Assembly: GCF_034808145.1 (NCBI RefSeq) | Contig: NZ_JAXHGM010000006.1 | Span: 1-64,000 of the forward strand | Direction: 5' to 3' | DNA from: Halorubellus sp034808145 | GTDB lineage: Archaea > Halobacteriota > Halobacteria > Halobacteriales > Natrialbaceae | DNA length: 64,000 bases | Shown here: one piece after another, positions 46,196-56,301 of the stretch | How the letters are laid out: each line of letters opens with the position of its first letter | How positions within the stretch are numbered: the first letter of the stretch is position 1 | Translations under genes and position numbers: made by a program | The notes under the pieces: model-generated | The model's input: only the letters and a program-made list of their open reading frames with translations | What the model was told of the DNA's origin: nothing | Database searches by the model: none

Positions 46196-46981
46196 CTACT
46201 TGCCGAATTCTTGTTCTTCGAGTGCTTCGAGGTCATCTCTCGTTCTCTCGGCGAGCCCGTCGACGGCCTGGTCGGCCATGTCCTCGTCCAACTTCTCGCC
46301 GAGGTAGATGTCACGACGTTCGACAACGCTCGGAACCGTTCGGCGAGGCACGCCGATCTGTCGCTGGATGCGTCGATCTGACCAGCCGAGTTCTTCCTTG
46401 GCGATGATCGCTTGGACGGCCTTCTCGTACTCCTCGTCGTCGGGCCGCAGGTTACCGTCCTCGCTGGTGAAGCCGTAGATGGGACGACCGATCCTCTTAC
46501 CGGCCTCTTCGGCTGCTCGGAGGCCGTCGAGGGTTCGTTGCTTGATCATCTCGTGTTCAATATCGGAAGCGAAAGAGAGGCCGTAGAGGATGGCCTTTTG
46601 CTCGAGATCCAGTTCCTCGGTTCCCGGTGAGATGTTGATACCGTCGTTGATGACGGTGAGACCGACGCCGTGGTCTTCGACGATCTCGTGGACGGCCTCG
46701 TTGAGGTCACGCATGTTGCGGCCGAGGCGGGTGATGGAGCGGATGAAGACGTGATTGGTCTCGCCCTCCCGGACGCGTCGCATCATCTCTTGGTAGCCGG
46801 CGCGGTCTGTGTTACCACCGGTGGCCTCGTCTTCGAGGACGTCGATGGAGGAAGGATCGATGTCGTGTTCTTCGGTGGCGACCTTCCAGAGTTTCTCTTT
46901 CTGCTGGGCGATGTTCTGGCTGGGTGTCGATACTCGTGCGTAGAGTGTGGTGTCGTAGAGAACTGTGTCAGACTCTGTCAT
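46196..46981 (-). CDS. Serine site-specific recombinase (resolvase/invertase family)
   Basis: A 261-aa recombinase that breaks and rejoins DNA through a serine. The catalytic Ser is residue 18 in YARVSTPSQNIAQQ. The conserved FIRSITRLGRNMRDLNEAV with arginines at about 84-94 and the segment LTVINDGINISPGTEELDL complete the catalytic domain. A C-terminal helix-turn-helix (EELGWSDRRIQRQIGVPRRT) would bind the crossover site. The start ATG at 46981 is preferred over the upstream in-frame codon at 47026. Haloarchaeal plasmids and transposons use enzymes of this size. No transposase is adjacent, so it probably acts as a resolvase or invertase on nearby sites. Confidence 0.85.
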   Translation of the reverse strand: MTESDTVLYDTTLYARVSTPSQNIAQQKEKLWKVATEEHDIDPSSIDVLEDEATGGNTDRAGYQEMMRRVREGETNHVFIRSITRLGRNMRDLNEAVHEIVEDHGVGLTVINDGINISPGTEELDLEQKAILYGLSFASDIEHEMIKQRTLDGLRAAEEAGKRIGRPIYGFTSEDGNLRPDDEEYEKAVQAIIAKEELGWSDRRIQRQIGVPRRTVPSVVERRDIYLGEKLDEDMADQAVDGLAERTRDDLEALEEQEFGK

Positions 46982-47472
46982 ATTTTGTGGTGTTATGAGG
47001 GGGTGTTGGGCTGCTCGGCTGCCCACCTATCTGGTTGTGATAAAGAACGCCACTTCTCGCCCTTGAGAAGGACTCTCGGGCGAGAACCATCCGGTTCTGA
47101 CCCAACACGTACTTGATAGTAGTGAGTCGTGCCGAATAAACGCCGGCCAGTCGAGAACTGTCTTGACCGAGTGACGCGTGGTATGGCCCACCCCAGATCT
47201 CACGAGAGTTGACTGACTTGCTCGTGCGCACTTAAATCGGTATTGGGGTGAGTAACGCTGCCAGCGCAGTGTAACGCCTCTATCGCCTCAAAGTATATGT
47301 CTACAATTATGTTGCTTCTCAAAAAGGAGAACTATTAATTAGCAATCGGCCGATTACATAACTGCGGTGATATGATGGCGCCGCGAAGATGAGATAGACC
47401 ACACCAAAACGGTCGAACTACCGACGAACAGATCGCGAAGCAATCGAGAAATTCAACCCCATAGATACATCC
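46982..47472. other. Intergenic region with inverted repeats upstream of the recombinase
   Basis: About 490 bp with no coding frame. It contains TTCTCGCCC / GGGCGAGAA (47054-47062 and 47078-47086), GAACC / GGTTC (47084-47088 and 47093-47097) and the palindrome AATCGGCCGATT (47344-47355). These are candidates for the recombinase binding or crossover site, or for operators. Confidence 0.45.
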
Positions 47473-47844
47473 ATGACCAAAGCAAACCCGCAGTTCACCA
47501 AGATTACGCTCCGAGCCGAAGACAGCACCAGTGACGTCGCTGATGAAATCCTCGCCACCATCCGTGATAGTCTCCTCAATGAGGCCACCAGCGACGACAC
47601 CGACCACGACGTCGGCCCCGCCGCCGTCGCCGTCGAAGTCCACAGTCGCATCACACACACTGACGAACCGCCCACCCACATCGATCCTCGAGAGGAGATT
47701 GACGATATCGAGTCCCTTGCCAACGAGATTATCCGTCGCTATACCGACGAAGTTGCCGGAGACGCCCACCGGATGGCCGAGGACGACCGTGCGATGCTGC
47801 TTGATGTGGTTGCAGAGATTGACGCACGCGAAGGAGGGTTCTGA
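47473..47844 (+). CDS. Hypothetical protein, 123 aa
   Basis: An acidic protein with no recognised family. The predicted fold is an N-terminal strand (FTKITLRAEDSTSDVADEIL) followed by helices (IDDIESLANEIIRRYTDEVA). It has no cysteine cluster or membrane segment. It lies next to a short decayed-looking frame at 47875 and is convergent with the PH/SHOCT protein gene. Confidence 0.5.
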   Translation: MTKANPQFTKITLRAEDSTSDVADEILATIRDSLLNEATSDDTDHDVGPAAVAVEVHSRITHTDEPPTHIDPREEIDDIESLANEIIRRYTDEVAGDAHRMAEDDRAMLLDVVAEIDAREGGF

Positions 47845-47874
47845 GAACTCGGTCGAACATATCAATCTCGAGGG

Positions 47875-48057
47875 GTGGCACGCGTGCTGCTCATCAAAAA
47901 TAACAGAGAGCACAGAGACGTTTCTTATGTGGATAGGATTTCTGAGAGAGATGATGTCCGCTATATTGGATACCGAGAACTTGGAGGGTACAACAACATT
48001 CTGTACTGTTCTATGACGTCTCGGAAGTCACTGATAAGAGCGATCGAACCCATTTAG
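47875..48057 (+). pseudogene. Short frame with a start shared with 50998, probably decayed
   Basis: A 60-codon GTG frame beginning MARVLLIKNNREHRD. Its first 15 coding bases after the start (47877-47891) are identical to bases 51003-51017 at the start of another broken frame that reads PARVLLVEK. The two look like relics of the same gene family. No intact copy is seen in this window. Confidence 0.35.
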
Positions 48058-48147
48058 CAATGCTTCGTGGGACGACAACCTACGAACCTTACTCCCTGCT
48101 ATCGCAGCCACAACTGGCATATAAGTACCTCACCGAATCCAGATGCC

Positions 48148-48936
48148 TTAGATTCTCTCGAGTAATTCCGCTTTCTTCTCCGCGAATTCGTCTTCAGAAA
48201 GTACCCCTTCATCTCGTAGTTCTTTCAAACTCTGTAATTGCTCAAGGGGCTCCTCCTTAGCCCCGCTCTCCACCCCTTTTGTATTCACTTCTCGACGTTG
48301 ATGTCGAATATACTCCACGGCATTGCGGCATTCTTGTTCGTTTGATAAGGTTCCAGAGGCGTGGTACGTTCGTCCATGCGTCTGTATCGATAGTCGGCTT
48401 GTGGCACCGCCTGCCCCAATGTCGAGATCAATTCCCGTAATCGAGTCGTAGGGAATGTGGCGTTCATCGGAGCCGTTCCCCTGTTGGACGACCAGGAAGA
48501 CACGTTGGTTCGTAACTACGGTGAAACACCGATTGACTCCGAAAGAGAACTTTCTACTCCGGTCGTTTCCGAGCAGAGACGAGCTATCTCCACCACCTTC
48601 GACGTCGATTGTTTGCCCCTGAAGAATATGATGTGGCTGTTCGTGTTCATCGAGGTAATCAAGCAAGCAACGTCCTGAGGAACCAGTCGCCCGGAGCACC
48701 TCCTCATTGACTGTCTCACCTTCAGCCGACTCGGATAGAGCCGCGATATACTCCTCATCGTACTCCTTCCCGCCGATAGTGGAGAAACGCCGGGCCTCCG
48801 AGAAGGTGGTCTCGTGGCCGCATGCTTGGCAGACAACTTCTGAACTCGTGATTCCCCCACTGAGCTCGTCTTTTCCGCATTCTGGGCAGGACTGGAGATG
48901 CAAAGAAGAGTTCTTTATTTTATCAAAAAGACCCAT
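48148..48936 (-). CDS. Zinc-ribbon / PH-like / SHOCT domain protein
   Basis: A 262-aa protein with three parts. Residues 15-42 form a zinc ribbon (CPEC ... CQAC). Residues about 95-215 resemble the bacterial PH (YokE-like) domain, including NRCFTVVTNQRVFLVVQQ and IPYDSITGIDLD. Residues 225-262 form a SHOCT segment ending LKELRDEGVLSEDEFAEKKA. Such proteins are thought to act as small oligomeric adaptors; their role is not established. ATG start at 48936. It is convergent with the plus-strand fragments to its left. Confidence 0.75.
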   Translation of the reverse strand: MGLFDKIKNSSLHLQSCPECGKDELSGGITSSEVVCQACGHETTFSEARRFSTIGGKEYDEEYIAALSESAEGETVNEEVLRATGSSGRCLLDYLDEHEQPHHILQGQTIDVEGGGDSSSLLGNDRSRKFSFGVNRCFTVVTNQRVFLVVQQGNGSDERHIPYDSITGIDLDIGAGGATSRLSIQTHGRTYHASGTLSNEQECRNAVEYIRHQRREVNTKGVESGAKEEPLEQLQSLKELRDEGVLSEDEFAEKKAELLERI

Positions 48937-49271
48937 AGCGACGCATCACTCTGGATGAATAAATAACCCGTCGGTGAATCGAACTGGAAGGAGATTACAT
49001 TCCAATCTGATCCCTGGTTTCGCCATGTATTCGCGCCATCCCGGTGGGTGCTTTGTGGTCGATTTTCCACGAGGTATTGAGCCGCAGATGCGTCGGTTCT
49101 CGCTTCTCCTTGCGGTTGAGAACCAACCCTCAACGGATAATCCGGCCTCTTACGGAGAGCGTTAGTCTCGTCAAGTCAACTGGATTCTCTGTATAGAGAG
49201 ACGAACGGGGCAGCGAATCTACGCAGATGTGGACTGGTGTGGACAAAAAAGATGACTGTGCATTCGACGAG
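48937..49271. other. Gap, nothing recognised
   Basis: No coding frame with host-like composition and no repeats of note. Confidence 0.45.
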
Positions 49272-50075
49272 CTACTTCTGACTCCCACCACGCCCGGTTC
49301 CTTCCGCGCGGAACGCGGGATCCTTGGGGGACTCGGCCTCGACAGCCTCCACGATTTCGGCCATCTCGTCCGAGACTTGCTCCTGGGGGAGGTGAGGCCA
49401 GACATGGTAGACCTCCCATGCCACCGCCTGCGCCTTTGCAGTGTAGTTGTTCACTGACTGCCAGACCGACTGGTAGGTCACGTCGTCGCCCAGCAGGCGG
49501 TTAATGCGCTGATAGTCGTCAATGCCGTCGACCCAGCAGGCGGCGATGTCGGCCTCGCGCGGATACAGTGCCGAATTCGCCTCGACGATCTGGGCGACCT
49601 CCTCGCGGGTCAGCTCGTCCTCGCCGTCCTCGTCGCTGGGAACATACTCGCTGGCGAGGATGGCCTCCTCGGCGTCCGAGAGGTCGGTCGCCTGCCAGAG
49701 CCGCGTGTGCGCTCTACCGTCGCCGTCCACCGCGTCGTACACGACGATGGCCTCGTCGCGCTCCGGATACCGCCAGGCGTCCGAGACTTCGATGTCGTCG
49801 GTGTCGACACCACGTCGAGAGAGGAGGCGTACAGCCTCTCGACGGCCGACTGATGAGTACCTGTACTCTGGCGGTTCGTCAGTGTAGAACGCCTTTCGCG
49901 GTGCGTCGAGAGCGACCTCGACGGGATCTCGCACGTTGGCGCGGTTAACTTCGTCCGGCCAGTAAATCGTCCACTCTTCGTCGAGCAGCGCGTCGCGAAC
50001 CTTCTCTGGTGCTTTACGTTCCAGGACGAGCGCATCATCCTCGTCGACGACCGTCCACGCCTCGAATGTGGCCAC
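49272..50075 (-). CDS. Hypothetical haloarchaeal protein, 267 aa
   Basis: Strongly acidic and soluble. The N-terminal 150 residues are alpha/beta (VAPEKVRDALLDEEWTIYWP region, then YRYSSVGRREAVRLLSRRG). The C-terminal 100 residues are helical and contain VAQIVEANSALYPREADIAA and LLGDDVTYQSVWQSVNNYTA, which could be a helix-turn-helix. No family is recognised. High G+C and strict haloarchaeal codon use suggest it has been in such a host for long. Confidence 0.6.
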   Translation of the reverse strand: MATFEAWTVVDEDDALVLERKAPEKVRDALLDEEWTIYWPDEVNRANVRDPVEVALDAPRKAFYTDEPPEYRYSSVGRREAVRLLSRRGVDTDDIEVSDAWRYPERDEAIVVYDAVDGDGRAHTRLWQATDLSDAEEAILASEYVPSDEDGEDELTREEVAQIVEANSALYPREADIAACWVDGIDDYQRINRLLGDDVTYQSVWQSVNNYTAKAQAVAWEVYHVWPHLPQEQVSDEMAEIVEAVEAESPKDPAFRAEGTGRGGSQK

Positions 50076-50309
50076 CTCGTCACCGGTGTCCCATCCGACG
50101 ATGCGGTCACACTGTCTGTCATCTGATGCCGGTTCGACCTCTACTGGAGAGCCCAGAATACCTAGATTTTGGCTCTGGTTCTATAAGAACCAATCGGATA
50201 ATTTATAATTCTGGGTTGGGTCACTGGTAGGGGAGGATTCCTCACGCTCTCGTGATGGACTCAGTTGGGGAGTACCTTGCCGCCGGCGAAGACGAGATTG
50301 ATAATGTGA

Positions 50310-50693
50310 CTACTCTCGCGAGTAGGCGTCCTTCATAATCTCGCCACTCAACCGCATCATGTCTCTGCTGCGGCTGGCGACACGGCCAACCATCATCCGT
50401 GTATTCGCGCCCGCGTACTCGTCCATCTCGTCGACGATCCTTCGAATGTCTTTCTCTCCGTCCCACACGCCGGCATCGCTCATCCACGCGATGTCCTCGC
50501 AGAACGCGATCTTCAGGTACTCCTGCACGACTTCAAGATCAACCTCGTCCTCGAAATTGTACTCTTCGACGAGCGCGACGGCGGCCTCGTCAACCTCCTG
50601 AAATAGCTCGTACACGACTCCCCGACCGATTCCGTAATCTTCCACCAACGCGTCCTTGCCGTCCTCGCTCGTCTCGAACTCAGGGTCTCGCAT
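50310..50693 (-). CDS. Hypothetical helical protein, 127 aa
   Basis: An acidic, nearly all-helical product starting at the ATG at 50693 (MRDPEFETSEDGKDALVEDY). A longer frame upstream is basic and non-acidic, so it is not coding. The segment ALVEDYGIGRGVVYELFQEV resembles a helix-turn-helix and could bind DNA. It is on the same strand as the 267-aa gene, 234 bp away. Confidence 0.55.
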   Translation of the reverse strand: MRDPEFETSEDGKDALVEDYGIGRGVVYELFQEVDEAAVALVEEYNFEDEVDLEVVQEYLKIAFCEDIAWMSDAGVWDGEKDIRRIVDEMDEYAGANTRMMVGRVASRSRDMMRLSGEIMKDAYSRE

Positions 50694-50722
50694 ACTGCGA
50701 CGATGTCGATAATCGATGTTAG

Positions 50723-50851
50723 ACGCCGGCGTACAATGGGGAATCGTACGTCGCTGTCGCGTTGGCGTTGCTGCTTGGGTTCTCGACTGGGATGAATGCA
50801 GACTACGATGCGGAAGTAGATGCTGGAGACGGGCCGCTCGCCGAGGACTGA
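50723..50851 (+). pseudogene. Open fragment with hydrophobic segment, no start codon
   Basis: A 42-codon open stretch without ATG, GTG or TTG at its head. It reads AYNGESYVAVALALLLGFST and ends in a very acidic tail. The hydrophobic segment followed by an acidic tail looks like part of a haloarchaeal membrane protein that has lost its start. Confidence 0.25.
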
Positions 50852-50997
50852 TTTTCACCGTAGAAGTCTGATGAGTGGGGTGGTGGGGTGCCCGTTCCCA
50901 ATGCGGGCGTGTGACCCTCCCAACCGTGAGCCGGTCTGATGAGTCCCTTCCCAGAGGGGCTCGCCGCATCAAAGTCTTATTACGACTTTCAACTTGA

Positions 50998-51354
50998 ATG
51001 CCGGCACGCGTGCTGCTAGTCGAGAAAGTGGACTCCGAGGCTATTCGACGCCAATCTCGTCCTCGTCGAACTTGACGACGATACGATGATGCCGGGCGGA
51101 ATAAGGAGCTACTGGAAAGAGTGCTATCGACGGTCGAGGAGGGCTCGCTGAACATTCCTGAAGAAATCCATTCCGAGGATTACGGCAGTAGCGGGTACAC
51201 TCGGTTCTACATCAGCCAGGGAGTTGGTCAACTGGATGATGCTCTAGAAGACGAGGAACTGAAAACGTGGGCAGTCAATCGCATGGTCGATTTCCACGAA
51301 CGGCTTACGCCCGTCTTAGATCGAAACCGTGGTGAGCCTTCTTCAGCTGAGTAA
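50998..51354 (+). pseudogene. Broken gene with two fragments in different frames
   Basis: The 5' piece (ATG at 50998) reads MPARVLLVEKVDSEAI and stops at 51075. The 3' piece (51076-51354) is open in another frame and reads ELLERVLSTVEEGSLNIPEE, ending AVNRMVDFHERLTPVLDRNR. This resembles the end of a DUF4268-like or nuclease-like protein. A frameshift or internal deletion between them is the simplest explanation. The start shares a 15-base identity with the frame at 47875. Confidence 0.4.
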
Positions 51355-51477
51355 TCTGGTGGTGAGGTTCCAGATGTCCACAGGTGATTGTCTGTCGGTC
51401 TGCAGATGTCGATGTCAAAACCTACATGCTAAATTCGAGGCCGTCTCAGGAAAGTTCGATTCCTTTTCGAAAATCTC

Positions 51478-54400
51478 CTACCCTGAATCGCTCACATCTG
51501 TGAGGGACGTCTCCTGAATCTCACCGCGCTTTCGGAAGTTTCTGATATCGACCTTCACCTCTCGCTTCGTTTCTGACCGTTCCTCGGTTTCGGGGCGGAG
51601 CAATTCGAACGGATTGCGAATAGTCCGTACGTATGGATCGGAGTGAATGTCCTTCCGCAGGTTCCCAACAATATAGAGGTAGAAGTGGTCGCTAACCTCT
51701 TCAGTTCGTGCGGTCTTCCACTCGTTCCACGAGATTCCGGGAGTTCGTGTGTCATGCCCGGAGGACTTCAGCTCGATTAGACGATCTGCCTCTTCAGTAT
51801 CGGGATTCACGGTGAGGATATCAAATCCGGGATAAGGGAGTGGCAATCCAACCCCCTCAACCAACTCCTCTATTACAGGGGATGCGATTGAATCTTCGCG
51901 GGCCTTTCCAATTGAGTCGTCGGTGTGGACTTCGAACACGTATGCATCGGGAGCCTCGTCACGCGTCTCGAAATCGAACTCTTCCCGGAGTCGTGCCCGC
52001 TCGTACTCCAGGGTAATCTGCATCCCGAGTTGGTCGACGACAGTGCGATATTTCATATCAGGGTCGCCTCCGCCACCTGAAGTTCCCCCATTGTCATCAG
52101 CATCATCTTCACCATTTTCGTCGGACGGTTCGACGATAATCGTCTCTTTGTCTCCAGAGATTGCTAACTCGGCCGGTTCGTAGACTGGGCGCTCTTGACG
52201 CTGTGGAGTCCGGTTTTCGAGCGGCTTTCTAGCTACGTCTTCACTATTCTCCCGTTCGTCATCTGGCTCATCCGGCAAAGGGTTAGGCTTTGGCCGGTGA
52301 TTTCCGGATTCGTTGTCTTCGTACAGCGCCTGTCTCTTGCTCTCAATCTCATCACGCGAGGAAGGAGCCCCAGCCAGTCTTAGATACTCTCGTCGCTGGC
52401 GATTATCTGCTGCAGTGAGCATCGTTACCACTCCCTCGAACTGGGTGACATCTAATGCGCCGCAGATGGCACGCGCCAAGTATCGATACTGTTCGTCCTC
52501 GTTTTCAGAGGCCCTGACCACTGGTTTCGCCGGCTCCCCCTGCCCACGGTCGCGACGGTCGAGATAGAACGCGGGTTCCGAGGTAACGGGCGGCACGTCC
52601 TCATCCGGGAATTCGTAATCCACCTCGATTGAATCGACAACCTCCAACTCCTCGCAGAAGGCTCGCAATCCGTTCAGGTCGCGGGTGATCAGTTCCTGTG
52701 ATTGTCGTTCCGCTTCGAGCCGGCAGAGGATGTACGGGGCAGCCCGTTCCAGTTCTGCGAGAAGGTGGTCTCTCACCTCAAGCCGCTCATCGTAGAAGAC
52801 GGGGTCGGCCTCCACGCTTCGTTCTAAATCGCGCATATCGAAATGAACCCCAAATCCAACAGCGTCCGTCTCCTGTAGCACGAAGACAGGTAGGTTTGGT
52901 ACCGGAACCTGCTCAAGAACGTCGGGTGCATTGACGAAGTACGCATCTTGCGCTCGAATGAATTCGAAGCTACCGTCGGTGTATCGACAGAGTACGTCAA
53001 GATCTGCCAATTCGGCTTGACTCTCTTGCCATTCGGTCTGCTTTACTTCGCGGGTCTGGTCAGTGAGGGGTGGTAATAGTTCACTCGTGTAACGGTAGGC
53101 TGACTTGATTTGGCGGAGTGAGCCTCCGACCTCCGAGGCCGATCTCAATTTGCCATCGTCGTCGGTGAAGGTGTTCGATAGCGTCCCCACCACAATACGT
53201 GCGTCACGGGGACGGAAAGTCGATTGAGAGAGTTCCCGGCGAACCCCGACCGCATCAAGGAATCCGGCTGCGTGTTTGCGTTGCTCTGCGACTTCGAGCG
53301 AGAGAACGGGGAGCAGCGAACTGCCGTTCAGTTGGAACCTCTTGCGAACACTCTCCGTGGGCATCCAAGTTTCATCAGGCCTCCTTATTCCGTGCTCGGT
53401 CGGACACCAGCGGGCATTCTTTAATTGCCAGAGCCACAAGTTCAAGCCGACACGGCGCTTTTCGGACTCCGAGGGGCAGTTCTGATTACGCCGGCCAAAC
53501 GACCGGACATCGTGCGTGGCAAGCACTGGACTCTGGTAATCTTGAAAGCTCTCTTGCCACCATGCCGAGATATGATCGAGAAGCTGTTCACCGATATCGG
53601 AATTTGCCTCGCTATCTGAACTCGATGTACCCGCCTCAGCAGCCTCGATAAACTGTCCAAGGAATTCGAGACTCTGCATCTGGTAAATCGAATCGTATTC
53701 CCCGCGCTGCCCACCCGTCTGCTCCAATTCCTCGATGAGATGTTGCCTGTATCCTCTCCAGAGGTCGTCATCAAGCGCATCCAGTGCGGAGCGAGCATCC
53801 GGGCGTTCAATGCCAATCATAGAACGCAGATCTCGCCGGGTTTGCGGGTCGAACAGCGGCTTCAGTCGGACGTGTGGGGAAACCCCTAGCCACCGAAAGA
53901 AATTGCGCCATTCGTCGAACTCTGACTCCTCTCCAATATCCGTGTCCTCGTCATCTCCGACTTCCTGAATTCCCGGGAATGTGTCGGGCGGCGCAAGGTA
54001 GTGAGCCTCCTCAATCTCGGCCGCTTCAAACAGTGGCTCCACGTGCTTGGCAGTGCTCGCATCGGGCTGCCATTCCGACCCAAAGTAGACACGACACGCG
54101 GGCCGCCAGTCACCGGTCTTCGTCGGCACTGGGAGAAGACAGAGGTTGTGAAGTGTCTGTGTCCGCTCGATGTGTGGAAGTGGAGTGTCAGCATTGACCG
54201 ACTCGCCGGCGAGTCGCCACACGAGTTCCAGAATCCCACGGTTTCGGAGGGGTGTGTCATCGGCATCCTGTTGCCGAGGACTTGGGAGGACAGGGAAGAG
54301 TGCGGCTTGAGCGACCTCTTCGAATCCGAACTTAGTGACATCCCATATCGACTCCAATGCAGGTTTTAGCTCCGAGACCAGCTCGCTTTGGGTTTGCGAG

Positions 54401-56301
54401 TTTACGCTGGCTTCCGGGCGGTAGAGCGGCGGACTCAGGAAGGCGACTCCAGGGAGGTCGACATCGGGGATATCATTCTTCGGCGGGAAGAACAACTCTC
54501 GGCTGTCCTCACTGTCTCGTGCAACATGCCTAACGACGCCGTCGGTATCGGGTCGACCAACCGGGAAGACGCGTGCCTCCCGGCACGCCGATTTGAACTC
54601 ACTGAGAACGTCGTCCTGATCGCTAATCGTCTCGTAAACCCAGATCAGGACTTGCAGAATGGGATCGATAGCCAACTCGTCTCCCCGGTTTGGGTGGTTG
54701 TTGAGCGGTGAGCGGTGGTCGGCGACGGATCCCAACACTGGTGGAATTTCTGGTGCGGATAACACTGAGGTATCGAGCGAGTCCAGAATCCGTGCGTGGG
54801 TCGGAGTAAGCAAGTCGGTATCGGGGAAGTAGCCCTCCGAGTCAAGATTGGTGAGTTGGAGCGGTTCTTCCCCGTGAATTCGTGCAACGTAGGCAGCAAT
54901 CTGCGGACGCGTCTCGGCATAGTATGGCACGACTATCTCTCGAAGGGGTAGTGGGGACGAGCGACGATCGGCGGCCGAGAACCGTGGAAGGAATGGAACG
55001 TCTAAGAACGTACTCTGAAGAGCGCCGACGAGTCGTCCCTCAAGTGAGCCCGTCTCGTTGCGGGTCTCTTCGGGGAGATGAGTAAAGTCGAGCCAATCGA
55101 GGATCTCATCGGCGCTGGTGGCCGTTTCTTTGGCGTAGGATAGTGCATCTGTTGCTAACAAGTCGGCGATTTGTTGGAGAAGAAACCCGTTGTAGTTCTC
55201 CTCGTCAGCGGTCACGTCCACACTTGTTCTGGATATCTTCGTATAGAATGCACCATTCGCGAGAACCGGAATAGGACACTGCTCCTCGGTTGGGAGGAAG
55301 ACGTGGAGATATGGCCGTTCAGTCAACCGCTTGAGATGGGTACCATCGGATTCATTCGTAACACGTAGTGCGACTCCGATTCGTGTATGGTCGACCTCTC
55401 CCCACGTGTTAACGTCGATTCCACCCGTGTGCTCGGCGATGGGGATTCCTGACCTTGAGAAGAGTGCGAAGGTCGAACTGGTGGCCTCCTGATTTCCGGT
55501 CTCGTGTTCGACAGTGACAAACTCAAGAGTTGTCTGGTCGCTCCCGAGCGATTTGGATTCGCGTTGGATTCTCCACTCATTGGTCGATCCATCGAGGCTG
55601 ATTTCTAGCTTATCGAGGTTCTGTAGGAAGACTGCAGTGTGCTCATCAAGTTCCGAGATGGCGGTGATGGCGTCCTTCCGGATATCGGCACTCTTCAAAT
55701 CGAACCGGAAGACGGTGTTGTAGCCCTGCTCGAGTAATGCTTCGACACGCGACGGTGTCTCGTCGGGAGAGTAAGGGAGTCGCATCAAAGGAATCCCGTC
55801 GATCTGGTTTTGTGACCAGTTGTCGTGCTCGTCGACGACTTCGAAGATTGACTCACGGGATTCGTCGCGGTCGAACTCGAACGAGATTCCGGTGGAGAAC
55901 ACCTGTGGCCGGTTGGTCAGGTCGAGGACGGAACTGAACCCCCGGCCTTTGTGGCCGATTGGTGCCTCTTGGTCGTCCTCGCTGCTGGCATCCTTGGTCG
56001 TATAGCTCATGGTGCAGAGGGCCTTGACGTCCTCTTCGTCGATCGCCCTGCCAGTGTTTGCGACGAGTAGAGTATTCCCGTTCAGTTCGAACCGGACTTT
56101 CCGCTCCCCGGCTGTCTCCGACATTGCATCGTCAGCGTTCTGAATCAGTTCAAACGCGAACCGTCGATGATAGTCCGCCTGGATCTGCCCTTCGTCACTG
56201 TAGTGAGCGTTGATATCCTCGGGGGTGCTTCGATACGAGCTGAGGCGTCGTTGGCGAAATCCCGAAAGGAATTCAGAGTCATTCAAAAGGTCAAGCGACA
56301 T
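51478..56301 (-). CDS. Sacsin/Hsp90-type ATPase with C-terminal DUF3883-like nuclease fold
   Basis: A 1607-aa protein. Residues 45-125 contain the GHKL ATPase motifs: ELIQNADDAM (N box, 51-60), LLVANTGRAIDEEDV (G1-like, about 75-90) and IGHKGRGFSSVL (G2-like, about 113-124). This matches sacsin N-terminal ATPases. The last 130 residues match DUF3883: PGFDILTV (about 1489) and IELKSSGHDTRTPGISWNEW (about 1508), giving D and ExK of a PD-(D/E)XK fold and a following NEW motif. The middle 1300 residues are unrecognised. Proteins of this plan recur in defence islands. It is divergent from the PLD/helicase-like gene, with 106 bp between their starts. Confidence 0.8.
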   Translation of the reverse strand: MSLDLLNDSEFLSGFRQRRLSSYRSTPEDINAHYSDEGQIQADYHRRFAFELIQNADDAMSETAGERKVRFELNGNTLLVANTGRAIDEEDVKALCTMSYTTKDASSEDDQEAPIGHKGRGFSSVLDLTNRPQVFSTGISFEFDRDESRESIFEVVDEHDNWSQNQIDGIPLMRLPYSPDETPSRVEALLEQGYNTVFRFDLKSADIRKDAITAISELDEHTAVFLQNLDKLEISLDGSTNEWRIQRESKSLGSDQTTLEFVTVEHETGNQEATSSTFALFSRSGIPIAEHTGGIDVNTWGEVDHTRIGVALRVTNESDGTHLKRLTERPYLHVFLPTEEQCPIPVLANGAFYTKISRTSVDVTADEENYNGFLLQQIADLLATDALSYAKETATSADEILDWLDFTHLPEETRNETGSLEGRLVGALQSTFLDVPFLPRFSAADRRSSPLPLREIVVPYYAETRPQIAAYVARIHGEEPLQLTNLDSEGYFPDTDLLTPTHARILDSLDTSVLSAPEIPPVLGSVADHRSPLNNHPNRGDELAIDPILQVLIWVYETISDQDDVLSEFKSACREARVFPVGRPDTDGVVRHVARDSEDSRELFFPPKNDIPDVDLPGVAFLSPPLYRPEASVNSQTQSELVSELKPALESIWDVTKFGFEEVAQAALFPVLPSPRQQDADDTPLRNRGILELVWRLAGESVNADTPLPHIERTQTLHNLCLLPVPTKTGDWRPACRVYFGSEWQPDASTAKHVEPLFEAAEIEEAHYLAPPDTFPGIQEVGDDEDTDIGEESEFDEWRNFFRWLGVSPHVRLKPLFDPQTRRDLRSMIGIERPDARSALDALDDDLWRGYRQHLIEELEQTGGQRGEYDSIYQMQSLEFLGQFIEAAEAGTSSSDSEANSDIGEQLLDHISAWWQESFQDYQSPVLATHDVRSFGRRNQNCPSESEKRRVGLNLWLWQLKNARWCPTEHGIRRPDETWMPTESVRKRFQLNGSSLLPVLSLEVAEQRKHAAGFLDAVGVRRELSQSTFRPRDARIVVGTLSNTFTDDDGKLRSASEVGGSLRQIKSAYRYTSELLPPLTDQTREVKQTEWQESQAELADLDVLCRYTDGSFEFIRAQDAYFVNAPDVLEQVPVPNLPVFVLQETDAVGFGVHFDMRDLERSVEADPVFYDERLEVRDHLLAELERAAPYILCRLEAERQSQELITRDLNGLRAFCEELEVVDSIEVDYEFPDEDVPPVTSEPAFYLDRRDRGQGEPAKPVVRASENEDEQYRYLARAICGALDVTQFEGVVTMLTAADNRQRREYLRLAGAPSSRDEIESKRQALYEDNESGNHRPKPNPLPDEPDDERENSEDVARKPLENRTPQRQERPVYEPAELAISGDKETIIVEPSDENGEDDADDNGGTSGGGGDPDMKYRTVVDQLGMQITLEYERARLREEFDFETRDEAPDAYVFEVHTDDSIGKAREDSIASPVIEELVEGVGLPLPYPGFDILTVNPDTEEADRLIELKSSGHDTRTPGISWNEWKTARTEEVSDHFYLYIVGNLRKDIHSDPYVRTIRNPFELLRPETEERSETKREVKVDIRNFRKRGEIQETSLTDVSDSG

